Source: Variovorax sp. Sphag1AA
GTDB lineage: Bacteria; Pseudomonadota; Gammaproteobacteria; Burkholderiales; Burkholderiaceae_C
Assembly: GCF_014192575.1 (NCBI RefSeq)
Contig: NZ_JACHYC010000001.1
Location: 248,001 to 312,000, forward strand
DNA length: 64,000 bases
Reading direction: 5' to 3'
Positions 51,377 through 60,609 of this stretch are shown piece by piece. The notes beneath the pieces are model-generated. The model was not told the origin of the DNA, did not search any database, and saw nothing but the letters and a program-made list of their open reading frames with translations. The position numbers and the translations under genes are program-made. Positions within the stretch are counted from its first letter, which is position 1; each line of letters starts with the position of its first letter.

Positions 51377-52690
51377 CTATGTGGCCGCGGCCATGGGTTG
51401 ACGTCCCTTGCGATAGAGCGCCAGCGTCGCGCCCAGCCCGCATACGGCGGCCACGCTGAGCCAGTACGCGGGCGCCGCCTTGTCGCCGGTGGATTCGATC
51501 AGCCAGGTCGAGATCGCGGGCGTGAAGCCGCCGAAAAGCGCGGTCGCCAGGCTGTAGGCGAGCGAGAAGCCGACCACGCGGACCTCGACCGGCATGACTT
51601 CGGTCAGGGCCACGACCATCGCGCCGTTGTACATCCCGAAGAGGAACGAGAACCACAGCAGCACGTCGAGCATGCGGCCGAAGCTCGGCGCCGCGGCGAG
51701 CCAGTGCATGGCGGGGTAGGCCGTGAAGATGGCGAGCACGGTGACTGCCAGCAGCAGCGGCTTGCGGCCGATGCGGTCCGACAGCGCGCCGCCGATCGGC
51801 AGCCAGATGAAGTTGGTCACCGCCACGAGCAGGGTGACGATGAGACTGTCACGCGCGCTCAGATGCAGCACCGTCTTGCCGAAGGTCGGCGTGTAGACGG
51901 TGATGAGATAGAAGGTGGTGGTCGTCATCGCGACCAGCAGCATGCCGGCGACGACGATGCGCCAGTTGCGCGTCATTGACTGGAACACTTCGCGCGTGCT
52001 CGGATGGTGCTTGCGCGCCTGGAACGCTTCGGTCTCCTGCAGCGAGCGGCGCAGCACGAAGATGCACGGGATGATCATGCAGCCCACGAAGAAGGGAATG
52101 CGCCAGCCCCATGCGGAGAGCACGTTCGGATCGAGCATCTCGTTGAGCGCGAAACCGAGTGCGGCGGCCAGCACGATCGCCACCTGCTGGCTTGCGGACT
52201 GCCACGAGGTGTAGAAGCCCTTGTGGCCGGGCGTTGCCATCTCCGAGAGATAGACCGACACGCCGCCCAGCTCGGCGCCCGCAGAAAAGCCCTGCAGCAG
52301 TCGGCCGAGCAGCACGAGCACCGGTGCGATGAAGCCGATGGTGGCGTAGCCCGGCACGAACGCGATCAGCACCGTGCCGCTGGCCATGATCGCCAGCGTG
52401 ACGATCAGGCCCTGGCGGCGGCCGACCTTGTCGATATAGGCGCCGAGGATGATCGCGCCCAGCGGCCGCATCAGGAAGCCGGCGCCGAAGACCGCGAAGG
52501 TCAGCATCAACGAGGCGAAGTCGCTGCTGGCCGGGAAGAAGGCCTTCGAGATGTAGGTGGCGTAGAAGCCGAACAGGAAGAAGTCGAACTGCTCGAGGAA
52601 GTTGCCGCTCGTCACGCGCAGCACAGCGCCGAGTTTGGATGTGCCGTGGTGAGGCGCGGTGTTCCCGGGCGCCAATGTGGCTGATGTCAT
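51377..52690 (-). CDS. MFS transporter, metabolite:proton symporter (MHS) type
   Basis: Protein of 437 residues with 12 transmembrane spans. MHS features are [21 protein letters not shown] at the start, [38 protein letters not shown] and the central [13 protein letters not shown]. It brings an organic acid into the cell with protons. It is transcribed away from the catabolic operon at 53064 and could import that operon's substrate. Confidence 0.92.
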   Translation of the reverse strand: MTSATLAPGNTAPHHGTSKLGAVLRVTSGNFLEQFDFFLFGFYATYISKAFFPASSDFASLMLTFAVFGAGFLMRPLGAIILGAYIDKVGRRQGLIVTLAIMASGTVLIAFVPGYATIGFIAPVLVLLGRLLQGFSAGAELGGVSVYLSEMATPGHKGFYTSWQSASQQVAIVLAAALGFALNEMLDPNVLSAWGWRIPFFVGCMIIPCIFVLRRSLQETEAFQARKHHPSTREVFQSMTRNWRIVVAGMLLVAMTTTTFYLITVYTPTFGKTVLHLSARDSLIVTLLVAVTNFIWLPIGGALSDRIGRKPLLLAVTVLAIFTAYPAMHWLAAAPSFGRMLDVLLWFSFLFGMYNGAMVVALTEVMPVEVRVVGFSLAYSLATALFGGFTPAISTWLIESTGDKAAPAYWLSVAAVCGLGATLALYRKGRQPMAAAT

Positions 52691-52874
52691 GCGTGTCTCC
52701 GGAAGTGGGCGGGTTGCGAGCCCCTTCATCGTAGGAAGACAAGCTGTCGAACAGCCGTCTTGGCGCTCGGGGTTTGTCTGGGCCCCGGAAGTCAGGCGTC
52801 AATCAGGCGATCGAGTGTTCAAACCCGGCGGCCGAATTGCGGCAGGGCAGTGACACCGCCTGTAAGTACACGTA

Positions 52875-52899
52875 AAAGATAGGGTTTCTACCTATCTTT
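52875..52899. repeat. Perfect inverted repeat AAAGATAGG / CCTATCTTT
   Basis: Arms 52875-52883 and 52891-52899 around a 7-nt spacer. It has no T-run after it and lies upstream of the operon, so an operator is more likely than a terminator. Confidence 0.6.
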
Positions 52900-52930
52900 C
52901 CCAAAGATTTTCGGAATATTCTTCTTCCAT

Positions 52931-52967
52931 CGTTTCACCAATAGATCACGGTTTAATTAGTGAAACG
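52931..52967. promoter_or_regulatory. Candidate operator CGTTTCAC-21 nt-GTGAAACG
   Basis: Perfect 8-bp arms at 52931-52938 and 52960-52967 enclosing an AT-rich middle (ATAGATCACGGTTTAATTA). It is about 100 nt upstream of the first operon gene. The IclR regulator encoded in the operon is the obvious candidate binder; this is inference. Confidence 0.5.
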
Positions 52968-53063
52968 AACCGGAGCAAGCAAGGCAGGCAGTTCGACCCG
53001 CCCATTTGCATCTGGAGCGGAGGCCGGTTCTCAGTTTCAACCTCGTACGGATTGCAGACCACC

Positions 53064-54041
53064 ATGATGAAGCAGACACGTCGCCAAGCCCTCACCCTCG
53101 CCCTGTCGCTGGCGGCCGCCACCGTTGCCGGGCCGCTCTGGGCGCAGAGCTATCCCAGCAAGCCGATCACCATCGTGGTGGCCTATCCGGCCGGCGGTGA
53201 TACGGACGCGCTCGTTCGCCTCTATGCGGAAAAGCTGCAGGCCCGCATCGGCCAGCCCGTCGTGATCGACAACAAGCCGGGCGCCAGCGGTGTCATCGGC
53301 AGCAGCTTCGTCTCCAAGGCGCCGGCTGACGGCTACACGCTGCTGTTCGCGCCCAGCACCTTCTCCATCGCGCAGCTCGTGCTCAAGACCGGTTCGGGCG
53401 GCTACGACGTGCTGAACGGCTTCACGCCGATCATCCAGACCGGCACGCTGCCGCTGGCGCTGGTGTCGAACGCGGCTTCCGGCATCAAGAACTTCAAGGA
53501 CATCTCGGCCTCGAAGTCGCAATCGCTGACCTACGCCAGCCCGGGCAGCGGCTCGCCGATGCACATCCTCGGCGAGATGGTCAACAAGGCAACCGGCCTC
53601 AAGCTGGCCCACGTGCCTTACAAGGGCGTCGCACCGGCCATCAACGACGTGCTGGGCGGCCATGTTCCCCTGACCTACATCACGCTGGGCCCGGTCGCGC
53701 CGTACCTGCAGGGCGGCAAGCTGACCGTGCTGGCCATTGCCGACAGCAAGCGTTCGCCGCTCGCGCCGAACGTGCCCACCTTCCAGGAACTGGGCGTCAA
53801 GGATGTCGAAGTCACCGCCTGGCACGGCCTGTTCGGCCCCAAGGGCCTGCCGCCTGAAGTTGTGAAGACGCTCAACGCCCACTTCAACGAAATCATCAAG
53901 ATGCCCGACGTGGTCGCGCGCATGGAGACGCTCGGCGCGCTGCCGCTCGGCGGCACGCCGGAAACGCTGGCCAAGACCAATGCTTCCGACTTCGCGCGCT
54001 TCGGGCGGATCATCAAGGAACTGGGCATCCAGGCGGACTGA
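53064..54041 (+). CDS. Bug/TctC-family periplasmic receptor
   Basis: Protein of 325 residues from ATG 53064, signal peptide to about residue 28 (ALSLAAATVAGPLWAQ). Family motifs are YPSKPITIVVAYPAGGDTDA, HVPYKGVAPAINDVLGG and PNVPTFQELGV. It probably captures the operon's organic-acid substrate in the periplasm. It is the first gene after the divergent control region. Confidence 0.92.
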   Translation: MMKQTRRQALTLALSLAAATVAGPLWAQSYPSKPITIVVAYPAGGDTDALVRLYAEKLQARIGQPVVIDNKPGASGVIGSSFVSKAPADGYTLLFAPSTFSIAQLVLKTGSGGYDVLNGFTPIIQTGTLPLALVSNAASGIKNFKDISASKSQSLTYASPGSGSPMHILGEMVNKATGLKLAHVPYKGVAPAINDVLGGHVPLTYITLGPVAPYLQGGKLTVLAIADSKRSPLAPNVPTFQELGVKDVEVTAWHGLFGPKGLPPEVVKTLNAHFNEIIKMPDVVARMETLGALPLGGTPETLAKTNASDFARFGRIIKELGIQAD

Positions 54042-54071
54042 ACACCGGATTCCTGAAGGATTGATCCATAT

Positions 54072-54887
54072 ATGACCGCTGTGAACACCACCGCCGATCC
54101 CGCGAGCCTGAATGCGCTGCTCGCCGAACTGCCGGCCGACCTGCTCAAGGGCCGTCGCGTACTCGTGACCGGCGCTGCGCGCGGCCTGGGCTTGGCATTT
54201 GCCAAGTGCATCGCCAAGTCCGGCGGTAGCGTCGTCCTCGCCGACATCCTCGCGGACCTCGCGCAGACCGAGGCGCAGGCAATGCGTGAAGAAGGCTTCA
54301 ATGCACACGGGCTTGCGATCGACCTGTCGGACCCGGCATCGATCGCCGCTGGCGCAGACGAAGCGGTGCGCCTGCTCGGCGGCCTCGACGGGCTGGTCAA
54401 CAACGCCGCGATCACCAATTCCGGTGGCCGCGATGCTCACGCCCTCGAGATCGACATGTGGGACCGCGTGATGAACGTCAACGTGCGCGGCACCTGGCTC
54501 ATGAGCCGCGCCTGCCAGCCCGCGCTCGCGAAGAGCGGCCGCGGCGCGATCGTCAATCTCGCATCCGACACCGCACTCTGGGGTGCACCCAACCTGCTGG
54601 CCTATGCGTCGAGCAAGGGCGCGGTGATTTCCATGACCCGCTCGCTCTCGCGCGAGTGGGGTGGCGACGGCATCACGGTCAACGCCGTGGCGCCGGGCCT
54701 CACGCTGGTGGAGGCCACCGAATACGTGCCCATGGCGCGTCACCAGAAATACCTTGAAGGCCGCTCGATTCCGCGCGAGCAGCAGGCGGTCGACGTCTGC
54801 GGCGCGGTGCTGTTCGGCCTGTCCGGCCTGTCGCGCTTCGTGACCGGCCAGCTGCTGGCCGTCAACGGCGGCTTCGTCATGCACTGA
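54072..54887 (+). CDS. Short-chain dehydrogenase/reductase
   Basis: Protein of 271 residues. Cofactor loop VTGAARGLGLAFAK, LVNNAAITN, active-site Ser in IVNLASDTA, and the Tyr/Lys pair in YASSKGAVISM are all intact. It should oxidise or reduce an alcohol/ketone intermediate with NAD(P). It is second in the operon, 30 nt after the receptor gene. Confidence 0.92.
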   Translation: MTAVNTTADPASLNALLAELPADLLKGRRVLVTGAARGLGLAFAKCIAKSGGSVVLADILADLAQTEAQAMREEGFNAHGLAIDLSDPASIAAGADEAVRLLGGLDGLVNNAAITNSGGRDAHALEIDMWDRVMNVNVRGTWLMSRACQPALAKSGRGAIVNLASDTALWGAPNLLAYASSKGAVISMTRSLSREWGGDGITVNAVAPGLTLVEATEYVPMARHQKYLEGRSIPREQQAVDVCGAVLFGLSGLSRFVTGQLLAVNGGFVMH

Positions 54888-54910
54888 ATTTTTCGACAAA
54901 GGAGTACCCG

Positions 54911-55459
54911 ATGAGCGATCTGTCCGAGCAAAAGAGCATCGACAACGAACAACCGAGCTGGGCCCGTCCCGACGGCGCGAGCTTCGAAGAGTGGATGACC
55001 ACCCGCGTGGCGCGCTTCTCGACGCGCAAGTACGACTGGAATGCCCTCAAGTTCCAGGCCGACTACGACCCGAAGTTCCGCCGCGCGCAGATGCGCTACA
55101 TCGGCACCGGCGGCACCGGCGTGTCGACCGATATGAACACCATCCCGTCGGAGAACTTCACCTTCTCGACGATGGTGATCCCCGCCGGCCACGAAGGTCC
55201 GCCGCACCTCCACATCGACGTGGAAGAAGTGTTCTTCGTGCTGCGCGGCAAGCTGAAGGTCGTGCTGACCACGCCCGAAGGCGAGCGCTATGAAACCATC
55301 CTGACCGACCGCGACGTCGTGTCGGTGCCCCCGGGCGTGTACCGCGAGGAAATCAACGTCGGCGACGAAGACGCGCTGATGTGCGTGATGCTCGGCTCGA
55401 AGAAGCCGATCACCCCGACGTACCCCGCCGACCACCCCCTCGCCAAGATCAAGCGCTGA
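54911..55459 (+). CDS. Cupin-domain protein
   Basis: Protein of 182 residues. The single cupin barrel has PPHLHIDVEEVFFVLRG (His-x-His and Glu of the metal site) and a second motif VVSVPPGVYREEIN that lacks a clear His at the usual place. It resembles small dioxygenase or isomerase cupins of aromatic-acid pathways. The ATG follows AAAGGAG. Confidence 0.85.
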   Translation: MSDLSEQKSIDNEQPSWARPDGASFEEWMTTRVARFSTRKYDWNALKFQADYDPKFRRAQMRYIGTGGTGVSTDMNTIPSENFTFSTMVIPAGHEGPPHLHIDVEEVFFVLRGKLKVVLTTPEGERYETILTDRDVVSVPPGVYREEINVGDEDALMCVMLGSKKPITPTYPADHPLAKIKR

Positions 55460-55468
55460 GGAACCGCG

Positions 55469-56332
55469 ATGAGCAACGCCGCCGTGACCGACATCTCGAA
55501 CCTGCCCGAGTCCGAAGTGGCCCGGCTCGACGCGCGCTTTCCTGCGCGCAGCGTGCCGGTGCGCGGCGGTGTCGTGTCGGTGCGCGAATGCGGCGCCGGC
55601 CCCGCGCTGGTGTGCCTGCATGGCATCGGCTCGGGCGCGGCGTCGTGGCTCGATACGGCGCTGCTGCTCGAATCGGATGCGCGGCTGATCGCATGGGATG
55701 CACCGGGCTACGGCGCCTCCACGCCGCTCACGGCCGATGTGCCCAAGGCGGCTGACTATGCCGAGCGGTTGCTCGGGCTGCTCGATGCGATGGAAATCGA
55801 ATCGTGCGTGCTGGTCGGTCATTCGCTCGGCGCGTTGACCGCGGCTTCGGCAGCCCGTCCGGGCTCGGCGCTCGCCGCGCGAATCAAGCGGCTGGTGCTC
55901 ATCAGCCCGGCGGCCGGCTATGGCACGCGTGCGGAAGCCAGCCAGCGCGTTCGCACCGAGCGGCTCGACACGCTCGACAAGCTCGGCGTCGCCGGCATGG
56001 CCGCCCATCGTTCGGGCCGCCTGGTGTCGGAAAACGCGAGCGAAACCGCGCGCCAGTGGGTGCGCTGGAACATGTCGCGCCTCAACGACCGCGGCTATCG
56101 GCAGGCCGTCGAGCTGCTCTGCGGCGCCGACCTGCTGGCCGATCTGCCGCCCGCGATGCCGGTGCGTGTCGCATGCGGCGAGCTCGACGTGGTGACGACG
56201 CCCGCGAGCTGCGAAGAGGTCGCACGCAAGTGCGGCGTCGCACTCGAGCTGCTCCCCGCGGCAGGACATGCAAGCTATGTCGAGCGGCCCGACGTGGTCG
56301 CACCGCTGCTGCGCGAAGCGCTCGCAGGCTGA
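55469..56332 (+). CDS. Alpha/beta hydrolase
   Basis: Protein of 287 residues. The oxyanion region VCLHGIGSGAASW, nucleophile elbow VLVGHSLGALTA (Ser), Asp in ACGELDVVTTP and catalytic His in AAGHASYVERP are present. With an extradiol-type protein in the same operon, a role as C-C hydrolase on a ring-cleavage product is plausible; ester or lactone hydrolysis is possible too. Confidence 0.9.
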   Translation: MSNAAVTDISNLPESEVARLDARFPARSVPVRGGVVSVRECGAGPALVCLHGIGSGAASWLDTALLLESDARLIAWDAPGYGASTPLTADVPKAADYAERLLGLLDAMEIESCVLVGHSLGALTAASAARPGSALAARIKRLVLISPAAGYGTRAEASQRVRTERLDTLDKLGVAGMAAHRSGRLVSENASETARQWVRWNMSRLNDRGYRQAVELLCGADLLADLPPAMPVRVACGELDVVTTPASCEEVARKCGVALELLPAAGHASYVERPDVVAPLLREALAG

Positions 56333-56362
56333 CCTCCGAACAACAAAACAGAACCAGAGACC

Positions 56363-57229
56363 ATGACCACCCCTGGCAATGAAGTGATCGAAGAGGGTTC
56401 CGACCGGTACAACGTGCCGGCCCTGGAGCGCGGCCTTCGCGTGCTGTGCGAATTCAGCCGCGAGAACCGTGCGCTGTCCGCCCCCGAACTCGCGCGCCGG
56501 TTCGACCTGCCGCGCTCGACGGTCTTCCGTCTCCTCACGACGCTCGAGAACATGGGCTTCCTCGAGAAGACTGAAGGCGGCCGCGACTACCGGCTCGGCC
56601 TCGCGGTGCTGCGCCTCGGCTTCGAGTACCTCGCGTCGCTCGAACTGACGCAGCTCGGCACGCCGCTGCTGCAGCGTCTGTGCGAAGACCTGCGCACGCC
56701 CTGCAACCTCGTGGTGCGCGATGGCCGCTCGATCGTCTACGTCGCCAAGGTCGCGCCGCCGACGCCGTTCGCCAGCTCGGTGACGGTCGGTACGCGTCTG
56801 CCGGCGCATGCCACGGTGCTTGGCCGCATCCTCCTGGAGGACCTGAGCCTGCCGCAACTGCGCGCGCTCTACCCTGAAGAACGTCTGGAGACGTTCTCGC
56901 CGAGCACGCCGAAGACGGTGACCGAACTGTTCGACATGGTCCAGGCCGACCGCACGCGCGGCTACGTGCTGGGCGAAGGCTTCTTCGAGTCGAACATCTC
57001 CACCATTGCCGCGCCGGTGCGCGACCACAGCGGTCACATCGTGGCGGCGCTGGGCGCGACCATCACTTCCGGCCACATCGAGGAGAACCGCATGGACGAG
57101 CTGGTGCAGCGCGTGCGCGGTACCGCCGATGCGATCTCCGGCCTCCTGAACTATTCGCCCGTGGCTTCCGCCAAGGTGGTTCCACTTCGGAGCAACGGCA
57201 ACGGCAACCGGCTGGACGAGCAGGCCTGA
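56363..57229 (+). CDS. IclR-family transcriptional regulator
   Basis: Protein of 288 residues. The winged helix is at about 18-80 (VPALERGLRVLCEFS, then LARRFDLPRSTVFRLLTTLE), followed by the effector domain (LPAHATVLGRILLEDLS, GYVLGEGFFESNISTIAAPV). It is inside the operon it probably controls. The inverted repeat at 52931-52967 is a candidate target. Confidence 0.92.
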   Translation: MTTPGNEVIEEGSDRYNVPALERGLRVLCEFSRENRALSAPELARRFDLPRSTVFRLLTTLENMGFLEKTEGGRDYRLGLAVLRLGFEYLASLELTQLGTPLLQRLCEDLRTPCNLVVRDGRSIVYVAKVAPPTPFASSVTVGTRLPAHATVLGRILLEDLSLPQLRALYPEERLETFSPSTPKTVTELFDMVQADRTRGYVLGEGFFESNISTIAAPVRDHSGHIVAALGATITSGHIEENRMDELVQRVRGTADAISGLLNYSPVASAKVVPLRSNGNGNRLDEQA

Positions 57230-57236
57230 GACGATC

Positions 57237-58076
57237 ATGACCACGCCAACGATCACCACTCCCTTCTTCGCGCCCGACGCGCTCGCAGGCCGCGTCGCGG
57301 TCGTGACGGGCGGTTCCTCCGGCATTGGCCTCGCGACCGTCGAGCTGCTGCTCGAATGCGGCGCATCGGTCGCGCTGTGCGGCCGCAATGCCGAGCGCCT
57401 CGACGGCGCTGTTGCCGGGCTTCGTGCCAAGTTCCCGAAGGCCGAGCTGTTTGCCCGCACCTGCGATGTCCTCAACGCCGAGTCGGTGCAGAGCTTCGCG
57501 GCAGAGAGCGAGGCCGCACTCGGCGCTGCCTCGATGCTCATCAACAACGCTGGGCAGGGCCGCGTCAGCACATTCGCAAACACCGAGGATTCGGCGTGGA
57601 CCGAAGAGCTGCACCTGAAGTTCTTCTCGGTCATCAACCCCACGCGCGCCTACCTGCCGCAGCTTGCTGCGCAGCGCGTGGTGCTCGGTGACGCGGCGAT
57701 CGTCTGCGCGAATTCGCTGCTCGCTCGCCAGCCGGAACCGCACATGGTCGCCACCTCGGCCGCACGTGCGGGCCTGCTGAACCTCGTGCGCTCGCTGGCC
57801 ACCGAATTTGCACCGCAAGGCGTGCGCGTCAACGGCATCCTCATCGGCCTGATCGAGTCCGGTCAATGGCGCCGCCGCTTCGAAGCGCGCGAAGACAAGA
57901 GCCTCGACTGGCCCACCTGGACTGGCCAACTCGCCAAGAGCAAACACATCCCCATGGGCCGCCTGGGACTTCCCTCTGAAGCCGCGCGCGCCATTCTTTT
58001 CCTCGCTTCGCCCCTCGCTTCCTATACGACGGGCGCCCATATCGACATCTCCGGAGGCCATTCCCGCCATGCATAA
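57237..58076 (+). CDS. SDR-family protein lacking the canonical catalytic Tyr and Lys
   Basis: Protein of 279 residues. The cofactor loop VTGGSSGIGLATVELL and MLINNAGQGR are normal, but the active-site helix reads VATSAARAGLLNLVRSLA, where Y-x-x-x-K is replaced by T-x-x-x-R. It may have a changed mechanism or serve as a binding protein. It is 7 nt from the regulator gene and overlaps the next gene by 8 nt. Confidence 0.88.
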   Translation: MTTPTITTPFFAPDALAGRVAVVTGGSSGIGLATVELLLECGASVALCGRNAERLDGAVAGLRAKFPKAELFARTCDVLNAESVQSFAAESEAALGAASMLINNAGQGRVSTFANTEDSAWTEELHLKFFSVINPTRAYLPQLAAQRVVLGDAAIVCANSLLARQPEPHMVATSAARAGLLNLVRSLATEFAPQGVRVNGILIGLIESGQWRRRFEAREDKSLDWPTWTGQLAKSKHIPMGRLGLPSEAARAILFLASPLASYTTGAHIDISGGHSRHA

Positions 58077-59766
58077 CCCCACCAACACCGTGACCGTCGG
58101 CGCAGTCGTCGCGGCATTCCTCGAACAGTGCGGCGTCAAGGCTGCGTTCGGCGTCATCTCCATCCACAACATGCCGATCCTGGACGCCTTTGCCCAGCGT
58201 GGCGCGGTCCGGTTCATCTCGGCACGCGGCGAAGCAGGTGCGGGCAACATGGCTGACGCCTATGCGCGGTCGACTGCCAGCCTCGGCGTGGCGATCACCA
58301 GCACCGGCCCGGCCGCAGGCAACATCGCCGGCAGCATGGTCGAAGCGCTGACCGCTGGCGCTCCCGTGCTGCACATCACCGGCCAGATCGAGACGCCCTA
58401 CATCGACAAGGGCATGTCGTACATCCACGAGGCACCGGACCAGCTCACCATGCTCAAGGCCGTCTCGAAGGCCGCCTTCCGCGTGCGCAGCGTCGAGAAC
58501 GTGCTCGGCACGCTCAAGCGCGCAGTGCAAGTCGCGCTGACCGCACCGACGGGCCCCGTCAGCGTCGAGATCCCGATCGACATCCAGTCCGCGCTCGTCG
58601 AGATGCCGGCAGACCTCTCGCCGCTGCCCGTCGAGGCTGCGGTTCCGTCGAAGGCCGGCCTCGACGCGCTGGCCGCGAACCTCGCGAAGGCCAAGCGCCC
58701 GATGCTGTGGATCGGCGGCGGCGCACGCCACGCCGGCGCAGCCATCAAGCGCCTGCAGAAGCTGGGCTTCGGCGTGGTCACGACCACGCAAGGTCGCGGC
58801 ATCGTGCCCGAGGACGATCCGGGCTCGCTGGGCGCCTACAACATCCAGAAGCCGGTCGAGAACCTCTACCAGACCTGCGACGCGATGCTCGTCGTCGGTT
58901 CGCGCCTGCGCGGCAACGAAACGCTGAAGTACGAACTGAAGCTCCCGCGCCCGCTCTACCGCATCGATGCCGACGGCGCCGTCGAAGGCCGCTGCTACGC
59001 CACCGATGCCTTCCTCTGCGGTGATTCGGCCCTCGCGCTCGAAGGCCTCGCCGATCGCCTCGAAGCCGCCAAGTACAAGGCAGACCCAAAGCTGCTGACC
59101 GACCTGCGCGCCGCCCACGACGAAGCAGTCGCCTCGCTGCGTGACGGCCTCGGCCCGTACGCCGAACTCGTGAGCCAGATCCAGACTTCGGCTGGCCGCA
59201 ACTTCAACTGGGTGCGCGACGTGACCGTCTCCAACAGCACCTGGGGCAACCGCGAACTGCGCGTGTTCGAGCCCAGCCAGGGCGTCCACGCCACGGGCGG
59301 CGGCATCGGCCAGGGCATGCCCATGGCGATCGGCGCAGCCATCGGCGCGGCGGTGACCGGCTCCGGCCGCAAGACCTTCTGCCTGGCCGGCGACGGCGGC
59401 TTCATCCTGAACCTCGGCGAACTCGCCTGCATGGTCCAGGAGAAGGCCCCGATGGTGATCGTGCTCATGAACGACAAGAGCTACGGCGTCATCAAGAACA
59501 TCCAGGACGTGCAGTACGGCGGCCGCCGCTGCTACGCCGAGCTGCACACGCCCGATTACGACCTGCTGTGCAAGTCGATCGCGCTGCCGCACGCCCGCGT
59601 GACCAGCCTCGACCAACTGCCTGCGCGCCTGGACGAAGCCCTGTCGACCGACGGCCCGTTCCTGCTCGAAATCGACATGCTCACGATCGGCAGCTTCAAG
59701 AGCACCTTCGCGGGCCCGCCGACCAACAAGATCACGCAGATCCCCGCGCTGAGCGGCGGCAAGTGA
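58069..59766 (+). CDS. Thiamine diphosphate-dependent enzyme (acetolactate synthase-like)
   Basis: Protein of 565 residues with the three domains of the POX/AHAS group. The N-terminal Glu lies in ISARGEAGAGNMADAYAR; the C-terminal cofactor motif is GDGGFILNLGELACM and, about 30 residues on, MNDKSYGVI. It should decarboxylate a 2-keto acid or add a two-carbon unit. No regulatory subunit gene is near, so biosynthetic acetolactate synthase is unlikely; a catabolic decarboxylase fits the operon. Confidence 0.9.
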   Translation: MHNPTNTVTVGAVVAAFLEQCGVKAAFGVISIHNMPILDAFAQRGAVRFISARGEAGAGNMADAYARSTASLGVAITSTGPAAGNIAGSMVEALTAGAPVLHITGQIETPYIDKGMSYIHEAPDQLTMLKAVSKAAFRVRSVENVLGTLKRAVQVALTAPTGPVSVEIPIDIQSALVEMPADLSPLPVEAAVPSKAGLDALAANLAKAKRPMLWIGGGARHAGAAIKRLQKLGFGVVTTTQGRGIVPEDDPGSLGAYNIQKPVENLYQTCDAMLVVGSRLRGNETLKYELKLPRPLYRIDADGAVEGRCYATDAFLCGDSALALEGLADRLEAAKYKADPKLLTDLRAAHDEAVASLRDGLGPYAELVSQIQTSAGRNFNWVRDVTVSNSTWGNRELRVFEPSQGVHATGGGIGQGMPMAIGAAIGAAVTGSGRKTFCLAGDGGFILNLGELACMVQEKAPMVIVLMNDKSYGVIKNIQDVQYGGRRCYAELHTPDYDLLCKSIALPHARVTSLDQLPARLDEALSTDGPFLLEIDMLTIGSFKSTFAGPPTNKITQIPALSGGK

Positions 59767-59780
59767 GCGGGGCACCAGCA

Positions 59781-60584
59781 ATGACCGTTCGCATCGCCCT
59801 GATCGGCTGCGGCGCCATCGGCACCGCCGCGCTCGAACTGCTGCGCGAAGACGCCGGCCTGTCGGTGGTCGCCATCGTCGTGCCCGCCGATGCCTTCGCG
59901 GCCACGAAGGATGTGGCCGCGCGGCTCGCACCCGGCGCGCAGGTGGTGTCGGCTGTGCCGGCCGACGGCATCGACCTCGTCGTCGAAGCCGCAGGCCATG
60001 CAGCCATCGAGGCGCATGTGCTGCCCGCGCTGCAGCGCGGCACGCCTTGCGTCGTCGCATCCGTCGGTGCGCTGTCGGCACAGGGCTTCGCTGAAAAGCT
60101 CGAAGCCGCTGCGGTCGCCGGCAAGACGCAGGTTCAACTGATAGCCGGCGCGATCGGCGCGATCGATGCATTGGCTGCGGCCCGCATCGGCGGCCTCGAA
60201 ACCGTGCGCTACACCGGCCGCAAGCCGCCGCACGCCTGGAAGGGCACGCCGGCAGAGCAGGGCCGTGATCTCGGCGCACTGACCAGCGCTACCGTGATCT
60301 TCGAAGGCAGCGCGCGCGAAGCCGCCACGCTCTATCCGAAGAACGCCAATGTTGCTGCCACCGTGTCGCTCGCCGGCCTCGGCCTGGACCGCACCAGCGT
60401 GCGCCTGATCGCCGACCCGGCTGTTGCCGAGAACGTCCACACCGTCGAAGCCGAAGGTGCCTTCGGCAACTTCGAGCTGACCATGCGCAACAAGCCGCTG
60501 GCTGCGAACCCCAAGACCTCGGCGTTGACCGTCTACAGCGCAGTGCGCGCGTTGCGCAACCGCGTCGCGGCCCTCACGATCTGA
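59781..60584 (+). CDS. Aspartate dehydrogenase family protein (NadX-like)
   Basis: Protein of 267 residues. Rossmann start RIALIGCGAIGTAALELL, middle VASVGALSAQGF, RKPPHAWKGTPAE with the catalytic His, and AATLYPKNANVAATVSLAG are typical of L-aspartate dehydrogenase. No NAD-biosynthesis genes are beside it, so in this operon it may act on another amino/keto acid. ATG 59781 is preferred; a GTG at 59763 overlapping the previous stop is the alternative. Confidence 0.88.
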   Translation: MTVRIALIGCGAIGTAALELLREDAGLSVVAIVVPADAFAATKDVAARLAPGAQVVSAVPADGIDLVVEAAGHAAIEAHVLPALQRGTPCVVASVGALSAQGFAEKLEAAAVAGKTQVQLIAGAIGAIDALAAARIGGLETVRYTGRKPPHAWKGTPAEQGRDLGALTSATVIFEGSAREAATLYPKNANVAATVSLAGLGLDRTSVRLIADPAVAENVHTVEAEGAFGNFELTMRNKPLAANPKTSALTVYSAVRALRNRVAALTI

Positions 60585-60609
60585 AGCTCTCCCTGAAGCG
60601 AGTCACCCC

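Larger units (their letters stand above)
52691..53063. other. Intergenic region between MFS gene and catabolic operon
   Basis: No gene is supported in these 373 bases. The right half is clearly AT-rich and holds two inverted repeats (listed separately). It should carry divergent promoters for the transporter and the operon. Confidence 0.7.

Noticed and set aside
54740..57643. Minus-strand open frame of over 960 codons across the catabolic operon
   Set aside because: It crosses several well-supported plus-strand genes and their gaps and has shadow-like composition (Arg/His/Ala rich).
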